A stretch of DNA of 64,000 nucleotides from an uncultured Bacilli bacterium (GCA_934096295.1 CAKOLL010000003.1:62001-126000); one strand, 5' to 3'; shown: positions 27,175-35,635, numbered from the stretch's first letter. A program made the numbers and translations. The notes: generated by a model from the sequence alone, not told the origin.

Positions 27175-28400
27175 TATTTCCTCCTTAGTTTTCTATAAAC
27201 TTTTAACATAACTGGTAGCATATTATATAACAATTTATTATTAACTAAATCAAATTCTCCGATAAATTCTATATATTCATCTCCAAATTTTCTTTTAAAG
27301 TCATGTAATTTAGCTAAGTTCTTATATTTAGTGTTTGGATCCCCTGGTGTTCCAAATAAATCAAAAAATTCATAACCTTTATCATATGCATCTTTAATAG
27401 CTTCATAATAACTTCTAGTAACTGCAAAAGTAAAATTAGCTAAATCATCACTACCTATATATAAACTCCAAGCCCTATTTTTAGTATAAGTACATATTAA
27501 TGAACAAACACATACCTCATCTTTATCTATCTTACTAAAAATATCTTTTTCTTTTTCTAATCTAGCTATTTTATTTTTAATATCAGCTTCTTTTTTCTTA
27601 TTTACATCAAGTTCCTTATTTAATTCATCTATTTCTTTACATATATTATCCAATAATTCTTTAGGTCTAATACTTATATTAAAATATTTCATATTATTAT
27701 CTTTAGCCATTTCTTCACTAAATATTTTATAATATTCTAAACTATGTGGATCAAAATCATCTTTACTACTATTACTTTGAATTAATCTATAAAAATCTTC
27801 TACTTTTACATCATTATCCACAATCAAGTTATAACTATAACTTCTCTTAACACTTTTCATAAATGATTTATTAAACTTTGCTTCTATTTCTTCCCATGAC
27901 TTTTTTAAATTAATTCTAAACGTATATCTAGGTTGATTACCTTCATATAATTTATAAAAACCTGTATGTTTATAACCTAAACTTAACATATAATTATAAA
28001 GGTCATAATTGTTTTCTCCACCATCTATTTTATTTCCATCATCATCAATATCTTGATATTTAATATCTGGATCAAACTTAATATATATTATTTTATTATC
28101 TTTCATATATTGTTTTAAATAAGTAGTAAATTCTTTTATTACATCTTTATTACTATAATCTAAAACAAATCCACGCGGAGCATAACCATAACTAAAACCA
28201 AATGGTGTACGTCTAAGCAATATTAAACAAGTTGCTACCAAATTACCATCATTATCTTCCATTCCCACATAACATGGAACTTGCCCCTTAGCATTTTTAC
28301 AAAATTGTCCCCATTCATAGCTTTGTAAAAAATGTGATTTTTTATGTTTACTTTCAAAATCTCTATATTTACTTATATCTACATTTTCAATAAATTTCAT
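27174..28400 (-). CDS. FemABX-type peptidoglycan bridge aminoacyltransferase (first of pair)
   Basis: 408 aa. Same architecture as its downstream neighbour: SYEWGQFCKNAKG, YGYAPRGFVLDYSN, the coiled-coil arm (about 255-300), and FDLFGTPGDPNTKYKNLAKLHDFKRKFG near the C-terminus, a strongly conserved FemABX motif. Two different transferases in tandem, as in FemA/FemB or MurM/MurN, suggest a bridge of at least two residues built in order. The gene begins the operon, with GAGGTAATTAC before ATG 28400. Confidence 0.9.
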   Translation of the reverse strand: MKFIENVDISKYRDFESKHKKSHFLQSYEWGQFCKNAKGQVPCYVGMEDNDGNLVATCLILLRRTPFGFSYGYAPRGFVLDYSNKDVIKEFTTYLKQYMKDNKIIYIKFDPDIKYQDIDDDGNKIDGGENNYDLYNYMLSLGYKHTGFYKLYEGNQPRYTFRINLKKSWEEIEAKFNKSFMKSVKRSYSYNLIVDNDVKVEDFYRLIQSNSSKDDFDPHSLEYYKIFSEEMAKDNNMKYFNISIRPKELLDNICKEIDELNKELDVNKKKEADIKNKIARLEKEKDIFSKIDKDEVCVCSLICTYTKNRAWSLYIGSDDLANFTFAVTRSYYEAIKDAYDKGYEFFDLFGTPGDPNTKYKNLAKLHDFKRKFGDEYIEFIGEFDLVNNKLLYNMLPVMLKVYRKLRRK

Positions 28401-28457
28401 GTAATTACCTCACTATCAATCTATATCTAGTTTACCACAACAAAATGCATTAAACAA

Positions 28458-28486
28458 GAAAAAACACCTATACTTATTATAGGTGT
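28458..28486 (-). terminator. terminator of the transglutaminase-like gene
   Basis: On the minus strand ACACCTATA, 5-base loop, TATAGGTGT, then TTTTTC, 18 bases past the stop. Confidence 0.8.
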
Positions 28487-28503
28487 AAACCCCAAAAATA
28501 TAA

Positions 28504-29988
28504 TTATTTTTGTGTTTTTCTTTCATACATATTTCTTAATGTTCTTGTTAATCTAACATGTTCTATTTCCTTAGGCATATTATTTTCATCTGCCACTCTC
28601 ATAGCTTGTTCAATTTTTATTTGACATTTTTCTTTAGGACTTTTAGCCAAATCTAACATAAAATTCTCTAAGTTAGTTCCATTAAAATTCCATTCTGAAA
28701 CATACACTGTCTTATAAAAGTCCATTAATTCAAATGGATATTTTTGGGGATTATCATAATATTGTTGTTTTCTTACATTCATTAATACTTGTAATAATAT
28801 ATCTCCAGATATAGGATTATTAAAATATTTTTCTAATTCAACTAATTTTGCATATACTTTACTCTTATCCATTCTACACTCTTCAGGAATAAAGTCATAC
28901 ACAAACTTTTTATTAACTAATATATCTCCACCAGTTAAAATAGACATTTGATTAATCGATTTTCTAAAATCATCAGGTAAATTTTCTATACCAAACATAT
29001 CTGCTAGATCTTTAAACTCATGAGCCATATTACCAAAATAATAAGGAAAATCGTTTTCAATAAGTTTACCCCTATCAATATCATTCATTTTACTTTTAGT
29101 CATAGCAAAATATCTATAAGAATATAAAAAATTTTTATCAAACTCATTCTTTTTATTATCCCAAGTTGGATCAAAATAATAAACTCCATGCACATCATAT
29201 TTATCATCATTAACAAAAATTACATTCCTTGCATGACCAGTCTTTTTTCCAGGCTTCTTTAATCCTATCTCTCTACAATCAATACCTAATTTTTCTAATA
29301 AAGTCTTAAATATAACAGCATAACCAACACAAACTATTTTATTACCTAATAAAGCAGATGATAAATTTCTCGATATCATTTTATCTTCATTTTCAGAAGC
29401 TTCAACATATACTTTATCCCTAACTAAATCATAAACATACATTATTTTTTCTAATGGAGAAAAATTACATCTTTCAATTTTCTCAACAATACCATTTATA
29501 ACCTCTATTGTATTTTTATATTCTTTAAATGAAATTATCTTGTCATTTCCACTAATTTGAAAATAAATATTATCTGTTTTATTTCCAAAAGCTTCTACTA
29601 CTTCATTTAATAATTTTGGACTCAAATCAAAAATATCTTCAAAAATTATTTTTTTCGTAACCAAAACTGGATTTCTTCGCACAAAATCTGCAACCTTTTT
29701 TGGTGGATAATCAAAAACAATATCTTCTGCATTTTTTAAATAATAAACTCTATTATTTTTAATTAACTCTAAAAATTTAACTTGTTCTTCATTATCAGAA
29801 AAAACATCCATGGAAAGATCAATGCTTTCATCAAAATCAAGTGGATTAGAAATTATTTCTTCAAAGCTTTTACCTAATGGCACTCGTAAACTTATTTCAT
29901 AATCATACGGACTCATTCCACTAGAAACCTCCGTATAAAAATAATCCGAAGATTCATCAAATGGACTAAATATTAATTTTCCTTTCAT
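28504..29988 (-). CDS. transglutaminase-like cysteine protease/transferase domain protein
   Basis: 494 aa from ATG 29988 (MKGKLIFSPF); GGGGGG lies 5 bases upstream, and the longer frame to 30036 runs through a terminator hairpin. The middle holds a transglutaminase-like triad: Cys in KIVCVGYAVIFKTLLEKLGI, His in GHARNVIFVNDDKYDVHG, Asp in VYYFDPTWD. This superfamily includes peptidases and cross-linking enzymes. The N-terminal 200 residues and C-terminal 150 residues are unrecognised. No signal peptide or TM is seen, so it is probably cytoplasmic. The RNA leader carries an attenuator-like terminator. Confidence 0.75.
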   Translation of the reverse strand: MKGKLIFSPFDESSDYFYTEVSSGMSPYDYEISLRVPLGKSFEEIISNPLDFDESIDLSMDVFSDNEEQVKFLELIKNNRVYYLKNAEDIVFDYPPKKVADFVRRNPVLVTKKIIFEDIFDLSPKLLNEVVEAFGNKTDNIYFQISGNDKIISFKEYKNTIEVINGIVEKIERCNFSPLEKIMYVYDLVRDKVYVEASENEDKMISRNLSSALLGNKIVCVGYAVIFKTLLEKLGIDCREIGLKKPGKKTGHARNVIFVNDDKYDVHGVYYFDPTWDNKKNEFDKNFLYSYRYFAMTKSKMNDIDRGKLIENDFPYYFGNMAHEFKDLADMFGIENLPDDFRKSINQMSILTGGDILVNKKFVYDFIPEECRMDKSKVYAKLVELEKYFNNPISGDILLQVLMNVRKQQYYDNPQKYPFELMDFYKTVYVSEWNFNGTNLENFMLDLAKSPKEKCQIKIEQAMRVADENNMPKEIEHVRLTRTLRNMYERKTQK

Positions 29989-29997
29989 AATACCCCC

Positions 29998-30031
29998 CAA
30001 AAAAATCTCATTGCATGTACAATGAGATTTT
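29998..30031 (-). terminator. terminator immediately upstream of the transglutaminase-like gene (possible attenuator)
   Basis: On the minus strand AAAATCTCATTG (30020-30031), loop TACATG, CAATGAGATTTT (30002-30013) and a T-run. The run leads straight into the GGGGGG ribosome-binding site, leaving no room for a promoter between hairpin and gene. Confidence 0.8.
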
Positions 30032-30119
30032 AACACTAGTTAATCCACAACCCCCATTGCATCACAACTACCCAAATTCTAACATATTTTAGCCATTTTG
30101 TCAAATTTACGCCACGTTT

Positions 30120-30539
30120 TTAAATCATATAATCATCTAAATTAAAAGTAAATTCTATTATACCTGCATAATTATTATCATCAATACAGAGCGTATAAAA
30201 ACTTAGAAAAACAATAAACTTATTTTTTAAATACCTAGTAACTTTAATATCCATCGTAGGTTCAACACATTTATCATTAACATATAATAAAGTTTCTTCA
30301 TTAAAAATATAACTATTAAAATCAATTTGTTTATTCATTGGTATTTCAAGTAACCTTTCTAATTTACAATTAAGATCAAAACTAAAAGAATAATTATCTC
30401 CAGAAATATCAAATGATAATGTTTTAAAAGAATCAACTAATACCTTCTTTCCTTCTTGATATTGTGTATATTCATGAGAAACGAAATGAGTATCAATATT
30501 TTCATTTTTTACATTTTCTAATTTAGCAACTTTAAACAT
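30120..30539 (-). CDS. hypothetical protein, 139 aa
   Basis: Not recognised. The sequence alternates hydrophobic and polar residues and looks all-beta (FKTLSFDISGDNYSFSFDLN, then MDIKVTRYLKNKFIVFLSFY and GIIEFTFNLDDYM). It has no signal peptide, TM or catalytic motif. The start ATG 30539 is preceded by AGGTCG. It lies upstream of the transglutaminase-like gene in the same direction, separated by a terminator, so read-through from this gene may be what supplies the latter. Confidence 0.55.
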   Translation of the reverse strand: MFKVAKLENVKNENIDTHFVSHEYTQYQEGKKVLVDSFKTLSFDISGDNYSFSFDLNCKLERLLEIPMNKQIDFNSYIFNEETLLYVNDKCVEPTMDIKVTRYLKNKFIVFLSFYTLCIDDNNYAGIIEFTFNLDDYMI

Positions 30540-30594
30540 ATAAATCGACCTCGAAAAATATTATATCAAAAAACACCCATAAGGTGTAATAAAA

Positions 30595-31191
30595 TTATAA
30601 ATCAAACAATATTTTCTTTAACATTAAATTAACATTAGAAAATTCTACATTAGATGCTGCAACACCACCAAGGATAATTGTATTAACACTTAATTTAGTA
30701 TCTTCTTCAAATCTAAGTAAAGTTGTTTGATAAAATTGAGCATATTTTCCATTACTTTGAGGAAAGCTAAATGACAAAGCTCTAAACTCAGAACCATTTT
30801 CATCTTGTAAATAAAAATGTCCACCATGAGCATTATCTGCCCCACTTATTAAACCAGATAAAGTTATCTCATAAATACCTGGTTTAACTAAAACTTTATT
30901 TTCATTAACTATTTCAAAATAATCTGAAGGATTAGGAATCAACCATGGAGATGAAATAGTTAGCAAACCCTCCTCTTTAGTATCTACGAAACTCGTGTAA
31001 AACATAGCCTCTACACTTGCTGGAAAACTAGGTCCAACATCTCCTTTTTCCCCTTGAGGCCCCACAGCTCCAATTTCTCCAGCAGGCCCAGTTGGTCCCG
31101 TAGGTCCCATGACCGTACAAATAAGACCTAACTCCATCATTTCTTTTCTAAGTTTTTGTTTTTCAAGAATTTTATTACAAAAGTTATTCAC
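30595..31191 (-). CDS. collagen-like protein with C1q/TNF-like C-terminal domain
   Basis: 198 aa from GTG 31191, which has GGGGTGA in front; the longer frame to 31254 has no such site. Architecture: about 30 residues of basic helix ending in LGLICTVM, a short Gly-X-Y stretch (GPTGPTGPAGEIGAVGPQGE, then KGDVGP), and a 125-residue beta-rich domain (SVEAMFYTSFVDTKEEG, YEITLSGLISG, ALSFSFPQSNGK) of the C1q/TNF-like jelly-roll type. Such proteins trimerise; in spore-formers (BclA) they form surface filaments. No signal peptide or LPXTG is seen. It is the third member of a local family with 32268-33182 and 33300-34091. Confidence 0.82.
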   Translation of the reverse strand: MNNFCNKILEKQKLRKEMMELGLICTVMGPTGPTGPAGEIGAVGPQGEKGDVGPSFPASVEAMFYTSFVDTKEEGLLTISSPWLIPNPSDYFEIVNENKVLVKPGIYEITLSGLISGADNAHGGHFYLQDENGSEFRALSFSFPQSNGKYAQFYQTTLLRFEEDTKLSVNTIILGGVAASNVEFSNVNLMLKKILFDL

Positions 31192-31301
31192 AAAAATCAC
31201 CCCATATACTTTAATATATGCTTTAAAATACACTTGTAAACTTTTTAAAACCATATTTACTTTAAGGTATTCATTTGATAAAATATTAATGGTGATACTA
31301 A

Positions 31302-31841
31302 ATGAATTTATTTGAAATAATATTACTTTTAATTGTTATATTAGGAATTTTAGCAATAATATACGCTACTATATATAATAATTTAGTTAGTTATAAATTA
31401 AAAATTGAAAAAGCTGAAGGAATAATTGATGAATCTTTAAGACAAAAATACGATATAATTGCTAAGTTAAATATTGCTATAAAAAAAGTTGTAACAAAAA
31501 AAGATTATTTAAAAGAATATATAGATTTAAAAGATAAAAGAATAACCAACTATGATTTAGATAGAAAATTAACCGAAGCTTACAACATAATATTAGAAGT
31601 AAAAAACGATCATGAAGAATTAAATACCAAAGAATTCAATAAGGATTTAAAAGAAATAGATCGAATTAATGAAACATTAACCTCATGTAAAACTTATTTT
31701 AACAATAACACTGGGGAACTAAATAAACTTATAAGAAAAGTTCCAACAAATATTGTAGCAAAAATACATGGATATAAAATAAAACCATTCTTTGATGGTA
31801 AAAATATGCAAGACGCTGTTATAGATGATTTTAAACTATAA
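31302..31841 (+). CDS. lemA: LemA family protein
   Basis: 179 aa. A single N-terminal TM (LFEIILLLIVILGILAIIYA) is followed by YNNLVSYKLKIEKAEGIID, the LemA signature segment, then a long helical bundle and the closing YFNNNTGELNKLIRKVPTNI, typical of the family end. LemA proteins are membrane-anchored helical proteins of uncertain cellular role. The usual partner gene (an HtpX or TPM-domain protein) is absent. A terminator overlaps the stop codon. The ribosome-binding site is weak (GGTGATACTAA). Confidence 0.85.
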   Translation: MNLFEIILLLIVILGILAIIYATIYNNLVSYKLKIEKAEGIIDESLRQKYDIIAKLNIAIKKVVTKKDYLKEYIDLKDKRITNYDLDRKLTEAYNIILEVKNDHEELNTKEFNKDLKEIDRINETLTSCKTYFNNNTGELNKLIRKVPTNIVAKIHGYKIKPFFDGKNMQDAVIDDFKL

Positions 31842-31849
31842 CAGTTTTT
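31818..31849 (+). terminator. terminator of lemA
   Basis: GTTATAG (31818-31824), 11-base loop, CTATAAC (31836-31842), then AGTTTTT; the second arm includes the stop codon. Confidence 0.6.
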
Positions 31850-31908
31850 ATTAACAAATTTACGCATTTTTTTGTGTAATTTTCTCTATATTTTATTTTA
31901 AAAACAAC

Positions 31909-31937
31909 TTGTAATATTAGCCACAATGTTGTATAAT
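31909..31937 (+). promoter_or_regulatory. promoter of the candidate type I toxin mRNA
   Basis: TTGTAA (31909-31914), 17-base spacer, TATAAT (31932-31937). A start near 31944 would give an RNA of about 240 nt ending at the terminator near 32190. Confidence 0.7.
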
Positions 31938-31960
31938 TATTTATAGGAAATATATCAGTC

Positions 31961-32163
31961 GTTGAGTGTCTACCAAATCTTTTAACGAGAGAAGGTTTGA
32001 TACAATGAAGAATAAAACTTTTATTTTAAAGTTTTTAGACTTTATTTGTACCATTTTGTTTTTAGTTATTATTTTAATAGCCATAATAAAGAAATGACAC
32101 TTAGCACTATGAACTTTTAGTTCAATAGGCTAAATGTCGCCACTATTTAGGTAGACATTCAAC
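31961..32163 (+). repeat. long-range complementary 5' and 3' ends of the toxin mRNA
   Basis: GTTGAGTGTCTACC (31961-31974) in the leader is complementary, with a single G-U pair, to GGTAGACATTCAAC (32150-32163) near the RNA 3' end: 14 bp. Between them, after the ORF, lies an internal hairpin (32101-32133; TTAGC...GCTAA with matching inner arms). Folding 5' to 3' ends together is the standard way type I toxin mRNAs are kept untranslated. Confidence 0.7.
32005..32097 (+). CDS. 30-aa hydrophobic peptide, candidate type I toxin
   Basis: ATG 32005 to TGA 32095-32097, with GAGAGAAGG 9 bases upstream. The peptide is MKNKTFILKFLD, then a continuous hydrophobic helix (FICTILFLVIILIAII) ending in two Lys. 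A basic start, single TM and basic end are usual for small membrane toxins of type I systems (Fst, TxpA, BsrG types), although I see no family-specific motif such as the Fst one. The RNA context (end-to-end complementarity, strong promoter, terminator, opposing promoter) is the main support. It could instead be a benign small membrane protein. Confidence 0.6.
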   Translation: MKNKTFILKFLDFICTILFLVIILIAIIKK

Positions 32164-32248
32164 ATTGCAAAACTGAATGTTTTCTTTTTTTATTTTATTC
32201 AAGTTTCCTTGACATATTCATAATAACACATTTAAAAATTTTTTTCAA
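32101..32248 (-). ncRNA. putative antisense RNA (antitoxin) with its promoter
   Basis: On the minus strand TTGAAA (32243-32248), 17-base spacer, TATTAT (32220-32225). Transcription from about 32213 would run antisense across the 3' third of the toxin mRNA. The strong hairpin at 32101-32133, followed on this strand by a T-containing stretch, is the first plausible end. The predicted RNA of about 110 nt overlaps the long-range pairing element. Existence of the RNA is inference from the promoter match and geometry. Confidence 0.45.
32145..32192 (+). terminator. 3' terminator of the toxin mRNA
   Basis: AACATT (32161-32166) pairs with AATGTT (32177-32182), alternatively CATTCA with TGAATG, followed by TTCTTTTTTTATTTT. 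It competes with the long-range pairing at 32150-32163. Confidence 0.55.
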
Positions 32249-32267
32249 GTTTTTAAAAGCAATTTAT

Positions 32268-33182
32268 TTACGCATATATTTTCTTAAGTAATAAATTTAC
32301 ATCATTAATTTTAACTTGTGAAGATGCAGCATCACCAATAATACCAGCCATAACTTGTAAGGTTGTATCTTTTTTAAACTCAAATACAACATTTTGAGAA
32401 AAATGCATTTGAGGTACAACTCCACCAGGTAATTTAAAAGATAAATCCATTACAACTTGACCTGCATCATCCTTAACGTAAAAGATTCCTCCATGCGTAC
32501 TATCAACTTCTTCAATCGCACCTGAAAAAGCAATTTCATAAACGCCTTCACTAACGATTATGTCATTTCTACCATTTATCTTAAAAAATTCAGAATCTGT
32601 AGGTATAATATGAGTATCTTGAATATTCATTAAACCTGAAATATTTGTTTCTGCAAAGCTTGCAAACAACATTCCTTCTGTTGAACCTTCCATGATTGGT
32701 CCAATAGGTCCTTGAGGTCCAGTTGGGCCAACATCACCTTTATCGCCTTTGGGAATTGCAATAGTTAAATGGTGAGTATTTAAAGAAAAATTATCTGTAA
32801 CTTTAGCCATTTGACCAGCATCTAAAGTTTGAGTATCCACGATATCAATTATCTCACAATTTCCATTTTCGCCTTTTGGTCCAACCTCCCCAGTATCTCC
32901 TTTATCTCCCTTGTCACCTTTTTCACCTTTTATAGAACCAGCATCTTTCCAAATTCCATCATTTTCACTCCACACAAAAATATTTGAATTAACTAAATAC
33001 GCATCACCAGTTTTACCAACTGGATGTCTATCTAATAACTCATCTTCACTTTTATAATAATCTATAATATTTATTCCTTCACCTTTTGGGCCTTTCGGAC
33101 CAATTATTGTACAAAATAATCCTAAATCCATTAACTCTTTTCTTCTTTTCTGAGCATTTTGTATCATTTTACATTTATCCAT
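32268..33182 (-). CDS. collagen-like protein with C1q/TNF-like C-terminal domain
   Basis: 304 aa. A short helical N-terminus (MIQNAQKRRKELMDLGLFCTI) closely parallels the protein at 30595. Then comes GPKGPKGEG and a small inserted domain (DEELLDRHPVGKTGDAYLVNS-like, ending NDGIWKDAGSIKG) similar to the phage-tail/collagen-linker motif, then GEKGDKGDKGDTGEVGPKGE, a second spacer, a third Gly-X-Y run (GDKGDVGPTGPQGPIGP) and a jelly-roll-like C-terminal domain from about residue 170. No export signal is evident. Its 3' end faces the toxin-antitoxin candidate. The paralogue at 33300 is divergent. Confidence 0.82.
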   Translation of the reverse strand: MDKCKMIQNAQKRRKELMDLGLFCTIIGPKGPKGEGINIIDYYKSEDELLDRHPVGKTGDAYLVNSNIFVWSENDGIWKDAGSIKGEKGDKGDKGDTGEVGPKGENGNCEIIDIVDTQTLDAGQMAKVTDNFSLNTHHLTIAIPKGDKGDVGPTGPQGPIGPIMEGSTEGMLFASFAETNISGLMNIQDTHIIPTDSEFFKINGRNDIIVSEGVYEIAFSGAIEEVDSTHGGIFYVKDDAGQVVMDLSFKLPGGVVPQMHFSQNVVFEFKKDTTLQVMAGIIGDAASSQVKINDVNLLLKKIYA

Positions 33183-33299
33183 CTTAACACCTCTGATATA
33201 TTAAGATATGAAAAATTAAAACAAATTGTTAAAACTATGGACAAGTATCATGAGCATGTCCAGCATAAATTCATAAGTTATTAATGAAAGGAGTTCAAA

Positions 33300-34091
33300 A
33301 TGAACAATAATATAAAAAGAGCAAAACAATATATAGATTGTTTTAACAAAGAAAATCCAAATATAACGTATACTTGCTTCGGACCAACGGGTCCAACTGG
33401 ACCTACAGGACCAGCTGGAGCCACCATAACAGTTGGTGTAACAACTACAACTGATCCTGGTACAAACGCAAGTGTAGTTAATACTGGAACACCATCTAAT
33501 GCCATATTAGAATTTAACATTCCAGCTGGAGCAACCGGACCTCAAGGACCTCAAGGAATTCAAGGGCCACAAGGAGCTCAAGGAATACAAGGGGCAGAAG
33601 GACCTACGGGACCTGCCGGACCAACAGGTCCTCAAGGAATTCAAGGGCCAATTGGACCAGCTGGTATTACAGAAACATCTACCTACGGACGAAAATACGA
33701 AACATCACAAACACCGCTTTCATTAACAGCAAGTGTATCACAAGATGTACCATTAGCAACCAATGGTCTTGCAAACCAAATAACCCAAGAAACGGAAAAC
33801 AAATTAACTATACCAACCACAGGTATTTATAAAATAGATTATTATTTCTCAGGAAGTAGTAATACAGCAACAGATGTTACCATATCAGTAAACCAAAACA
33901 CAACTCCAATTAGTAATACAACAATAGGAAAAAGCTTAACGGCAAATCAAGACACAGACTTCGTGGGAAGTACAATAGCAAACCTTAATGCAAACGATAA
34001 AATAGGCCTTTCAATAGAAGCAACAAACACAGCAACTATATCTCCATCATCAGACACCAGTGCTTACATTAATATCATAAAAATAGCATAA
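33300..34091 (+). CDS. collagen-like protein with C1q/TNF-like C-terminal domain
   Basis: 263 aa. N-terminal helix (NNNIKRAKQYIDCFNKEN), CFGPTGPTGPTGPAG, a 35-residue spacer, then a longer Gly-X-Y block rich in GPQG/GIQG (about residues 80-125), and a beta-rich C-terminal domain (TGIYKIDYYFSGSSNTATDV-like) typical of the BclA/C1q-like fold. Codons of the Gly-Pro repeats are GC-richer than the surroundings, as the amino-acid composition demands. AAAGGAG precedes the ATG. It diverges from the 32268 gene, so the pair may share a control region at 33183-33299. Probably a surface or spore-coat-like filament protein. Confidence 0.85.
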   Translation: MNNNIKRAKQYIDCFNKENPNITYTCFGPTGPTGPTGPAGATITVGVTTTTDPGTNASVVNTGTPSNAILEFNIPAGATGPQGPQGIQGPQGAQGIQGAEGPTGPAGPTGPQGIQGPIGPAGITETSTYGRKYETSQTPLSLTASVSQDVPLATNGLANQITQETENKLTIPTTGIYKIDYYFSGSSNTATDVTISVNQNTTPISNTTIGKSLTANQDTDFVGSTIANLNANDKIGLSIEATNTATISPSSDTSAYINIIKIA

Positions 34092-34100
34092 CACCAAAGA

Positions 34101-34137
34101 ATCAATATTTAGAAACTTTCTAATTATTGATTTTTTA
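34101..34137 (+). terminator. terminator of the collagen-like gene
   Basis: AATCAATA (34101-34108) pairs with TATTGATT (34126-34133), followed by TTTT; the loop has further weak pairing (TTAGAAA/TTTCTAA). Confidence 0.65.
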
Positions 34138-34142
34138 ATTCA

Positions 34143-34174
34143 AAAAGAAAAAGACTTAGTAAAAGCTAAATCTT
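34143..34174 (-). terminator. terminator of ung
   Basis: On the minus strand AAGATTTAG pairs with CTAAGTCTT (one G-U) and is followed by TTTCTTTTT. Confidence 0.7.
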
Positions 34175-34832
34175 ATTTTGACCAATCAATTGGTACAAGC
34201 CCATTTTTTATTAAAAACTCATTAGTTTTAGAAAATGGCTTGCTTCCCAAAAATCCTGAATAAGCAGAAAATGGGGAAGGATGAGGACTCATAATAATAT
34301 AATGATGAGGATTTGTTATAAGTTTAGCTTTCTCTTTAGCAAAGTTTCCCCATAAAATAAAAACTACAGGTTCATCTTTTAAATTAAGAAGTTTAATAAT
34401 ATAATCAGTCATTGGTTCCCAACCTAAGTTTCTATGACTTGCAGCCTTATCCTTTTCCACTGTTAATACAGCATTTAACAAAAGAACACCCTGCTTAGCC
34501 CATTCAGTTAAATCCCCATTATCCTTCGGAGGTATTCCCAAATCATCATTTAATTCTTTATAAATATTTTGTAAAGAAGGTGGTACTCTCACTCCTTTTT
34601 GAACTGAAAATGATAACCCATGAGCTTCCCCTTTACCATGATATGGGTCTTGTCCCACAATTACTACCTTTGTATTTTCATAACTTGTTAATTTTAAAGC
34701 ATTAAATATATAATCTTTCGGAGGATAAATTTCCTTAATCTCATATTCATGCATAATTTTTTTATAAAAATTTTTAAACCCAGGACTATCCCAAATAACT
34801 TTTAATTTTTCATCCCAATCATTTCCTATCAT
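34173..34832 (-). CDS. ung: uracil-DNA glycosylase
   Basis: 219 aa, standard length. The start is ATG 34832 (MIGNDWDEKL) with GGGAGGC in front; the longer open frame upstream overlaps the MYG1 gene and is not real. Motif 1 VVIVGQDPYHGKGEAHGLSFS holds the catalytic Asp and the uracil-binding residues. The minor-groove loop is SPHPSPFSAYSGFLGSKPFS. It removes uracil from DNA in base-excision repair. Its start overlaps the stop of the upstream gene by 4 bases, so translation is coupled. Confidence 0.96.
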   Translation of the reverse strand: MIGNDWDEKLKVIWDSPGFKNFYKKIMHEYEIKEIYPPKDYIFNALKLTSYENTKVVIVGQDPYHGKGEAHGLSFSVQKGVRVPPSLQNIYKELNDDLGIPPKDNGDLTEWAKQGVLLLNAVLTVEKDKAASHRNLGWEPMTDYIIKLLNLKDEPVVFILWGNFAKEKAKLITNPHHYIIMSPHPSPFSAYSGFLGSKPFSKTNEFLIKNGLVPIDWSK

Positions 34833-35629
34833 TTTAAAGCCTCCCGAACTGCATACATAATACCTTCTAAAGTATCTGATGCTATTAAAAACCTTGATGT
34901 ATGACAAAACCTTAAGTATGGTGGCAAATTATTTACCCATTCTAAAGGAAAATCTTTCTTCAACTTATTTGTATTACTATCTATAGTTACCCCTTGAGCA
35001 GCATAACCTCCTCTGTTTGATGGGTATACTACATATATTGCATCTGTAAATGGCAAATAATCTTTATAAAATAAAGGTTCATTTAAAACAATAATTCTTT
35101 TATCAACAGCATCTTCATAATATTTCTTTACTTTCAAAATATCAATTTCATGTAATTTTCCTTTACTTATCATATTTTCTAATATTTTTTTAGCAAATTC
35201 CATCGCTTCAAAAAAATTATCATCATTATCTATTACATCTTTATTATTAAAAGAATCAATAGCTATAGCTAAAGCATTATAACTACCTGTATTATCACAT
35301 AAATCTAAGTCTTCAATTAGTTTTCTATCAATGCTTTCATAAATATATTTTCCATATAATTCTTCTGAAAAAGCTCTCCATAACTTACCAAAAGCAGCAT
35401 AAGGATGTCCATTAGCTCTACATTCATTATTAGCCATATGATGGTCAAACTCACCCATTCCTATATCAAAAACTAATCCATCAAATTCATCTGGAACAAC
35501 ATTACTTCTTATAATTTCCAATTTAGGATTTATAATCTTTAAAAAAGCAGCCCCGAAAACATCATCAGCATGAAATTTGCCAGCATGAGTTAAAGCCACT
35601 TTCATATTTTTTATAGTTTCTACTTTCAT
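34829..35629 (-). CDS. MYG1/UPF0160 family protein
   Basis: 266 aa. The N-terminal motif THAGKFHADDVFGAAFL and DHHMA near residue 65 are the conserved metal-binding signatures of the MYG1 family, which belongs to the DHH-like phosphoesterase group; the human homologue has been described as an exonuclease. Bacterial role is unclear. GAGG lies before ATG 35629; an internal Met at position 9 is a weaker alternative. It lies 6 bases after rlmH and overlaps ung. Confidence 0.85.
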   Translation of the reverse strand: MKVETIKNMKVALTHAGKFHADDVFGAAFLKIINPKLEIIRSNVVPDEFDGLVFDIGMGEFDHHMANNECRANGHPYAAFGKLWRAFSEELYGKYIYESIDRKLIEDLDLCDNTGSYNALAIAIDSFNNKDVIDNDDNFFEAMEFAKKILENMISKGKLHEIDILKVKKYYEDAVDKRIIVLNEPLFYKDYLPFTDAIYVVYPSNRGGYAAQGVTIDSNTNKLKKDFPLEWVNNLPPYLRFCHTSRFLIASDTLEGIMYAVREALK

Positions 35630-35635
35630 ACAACC

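Noticed and set aside
33376..33660. Repetitive DNA that might be taken for a tandem repeat or CRISPR
   Set aside because: It is the coding sequence of Gly-X-Y collagen repeats; units are not identical and there are no spacers. No CRISPR-like array was seen anywhere in the window.
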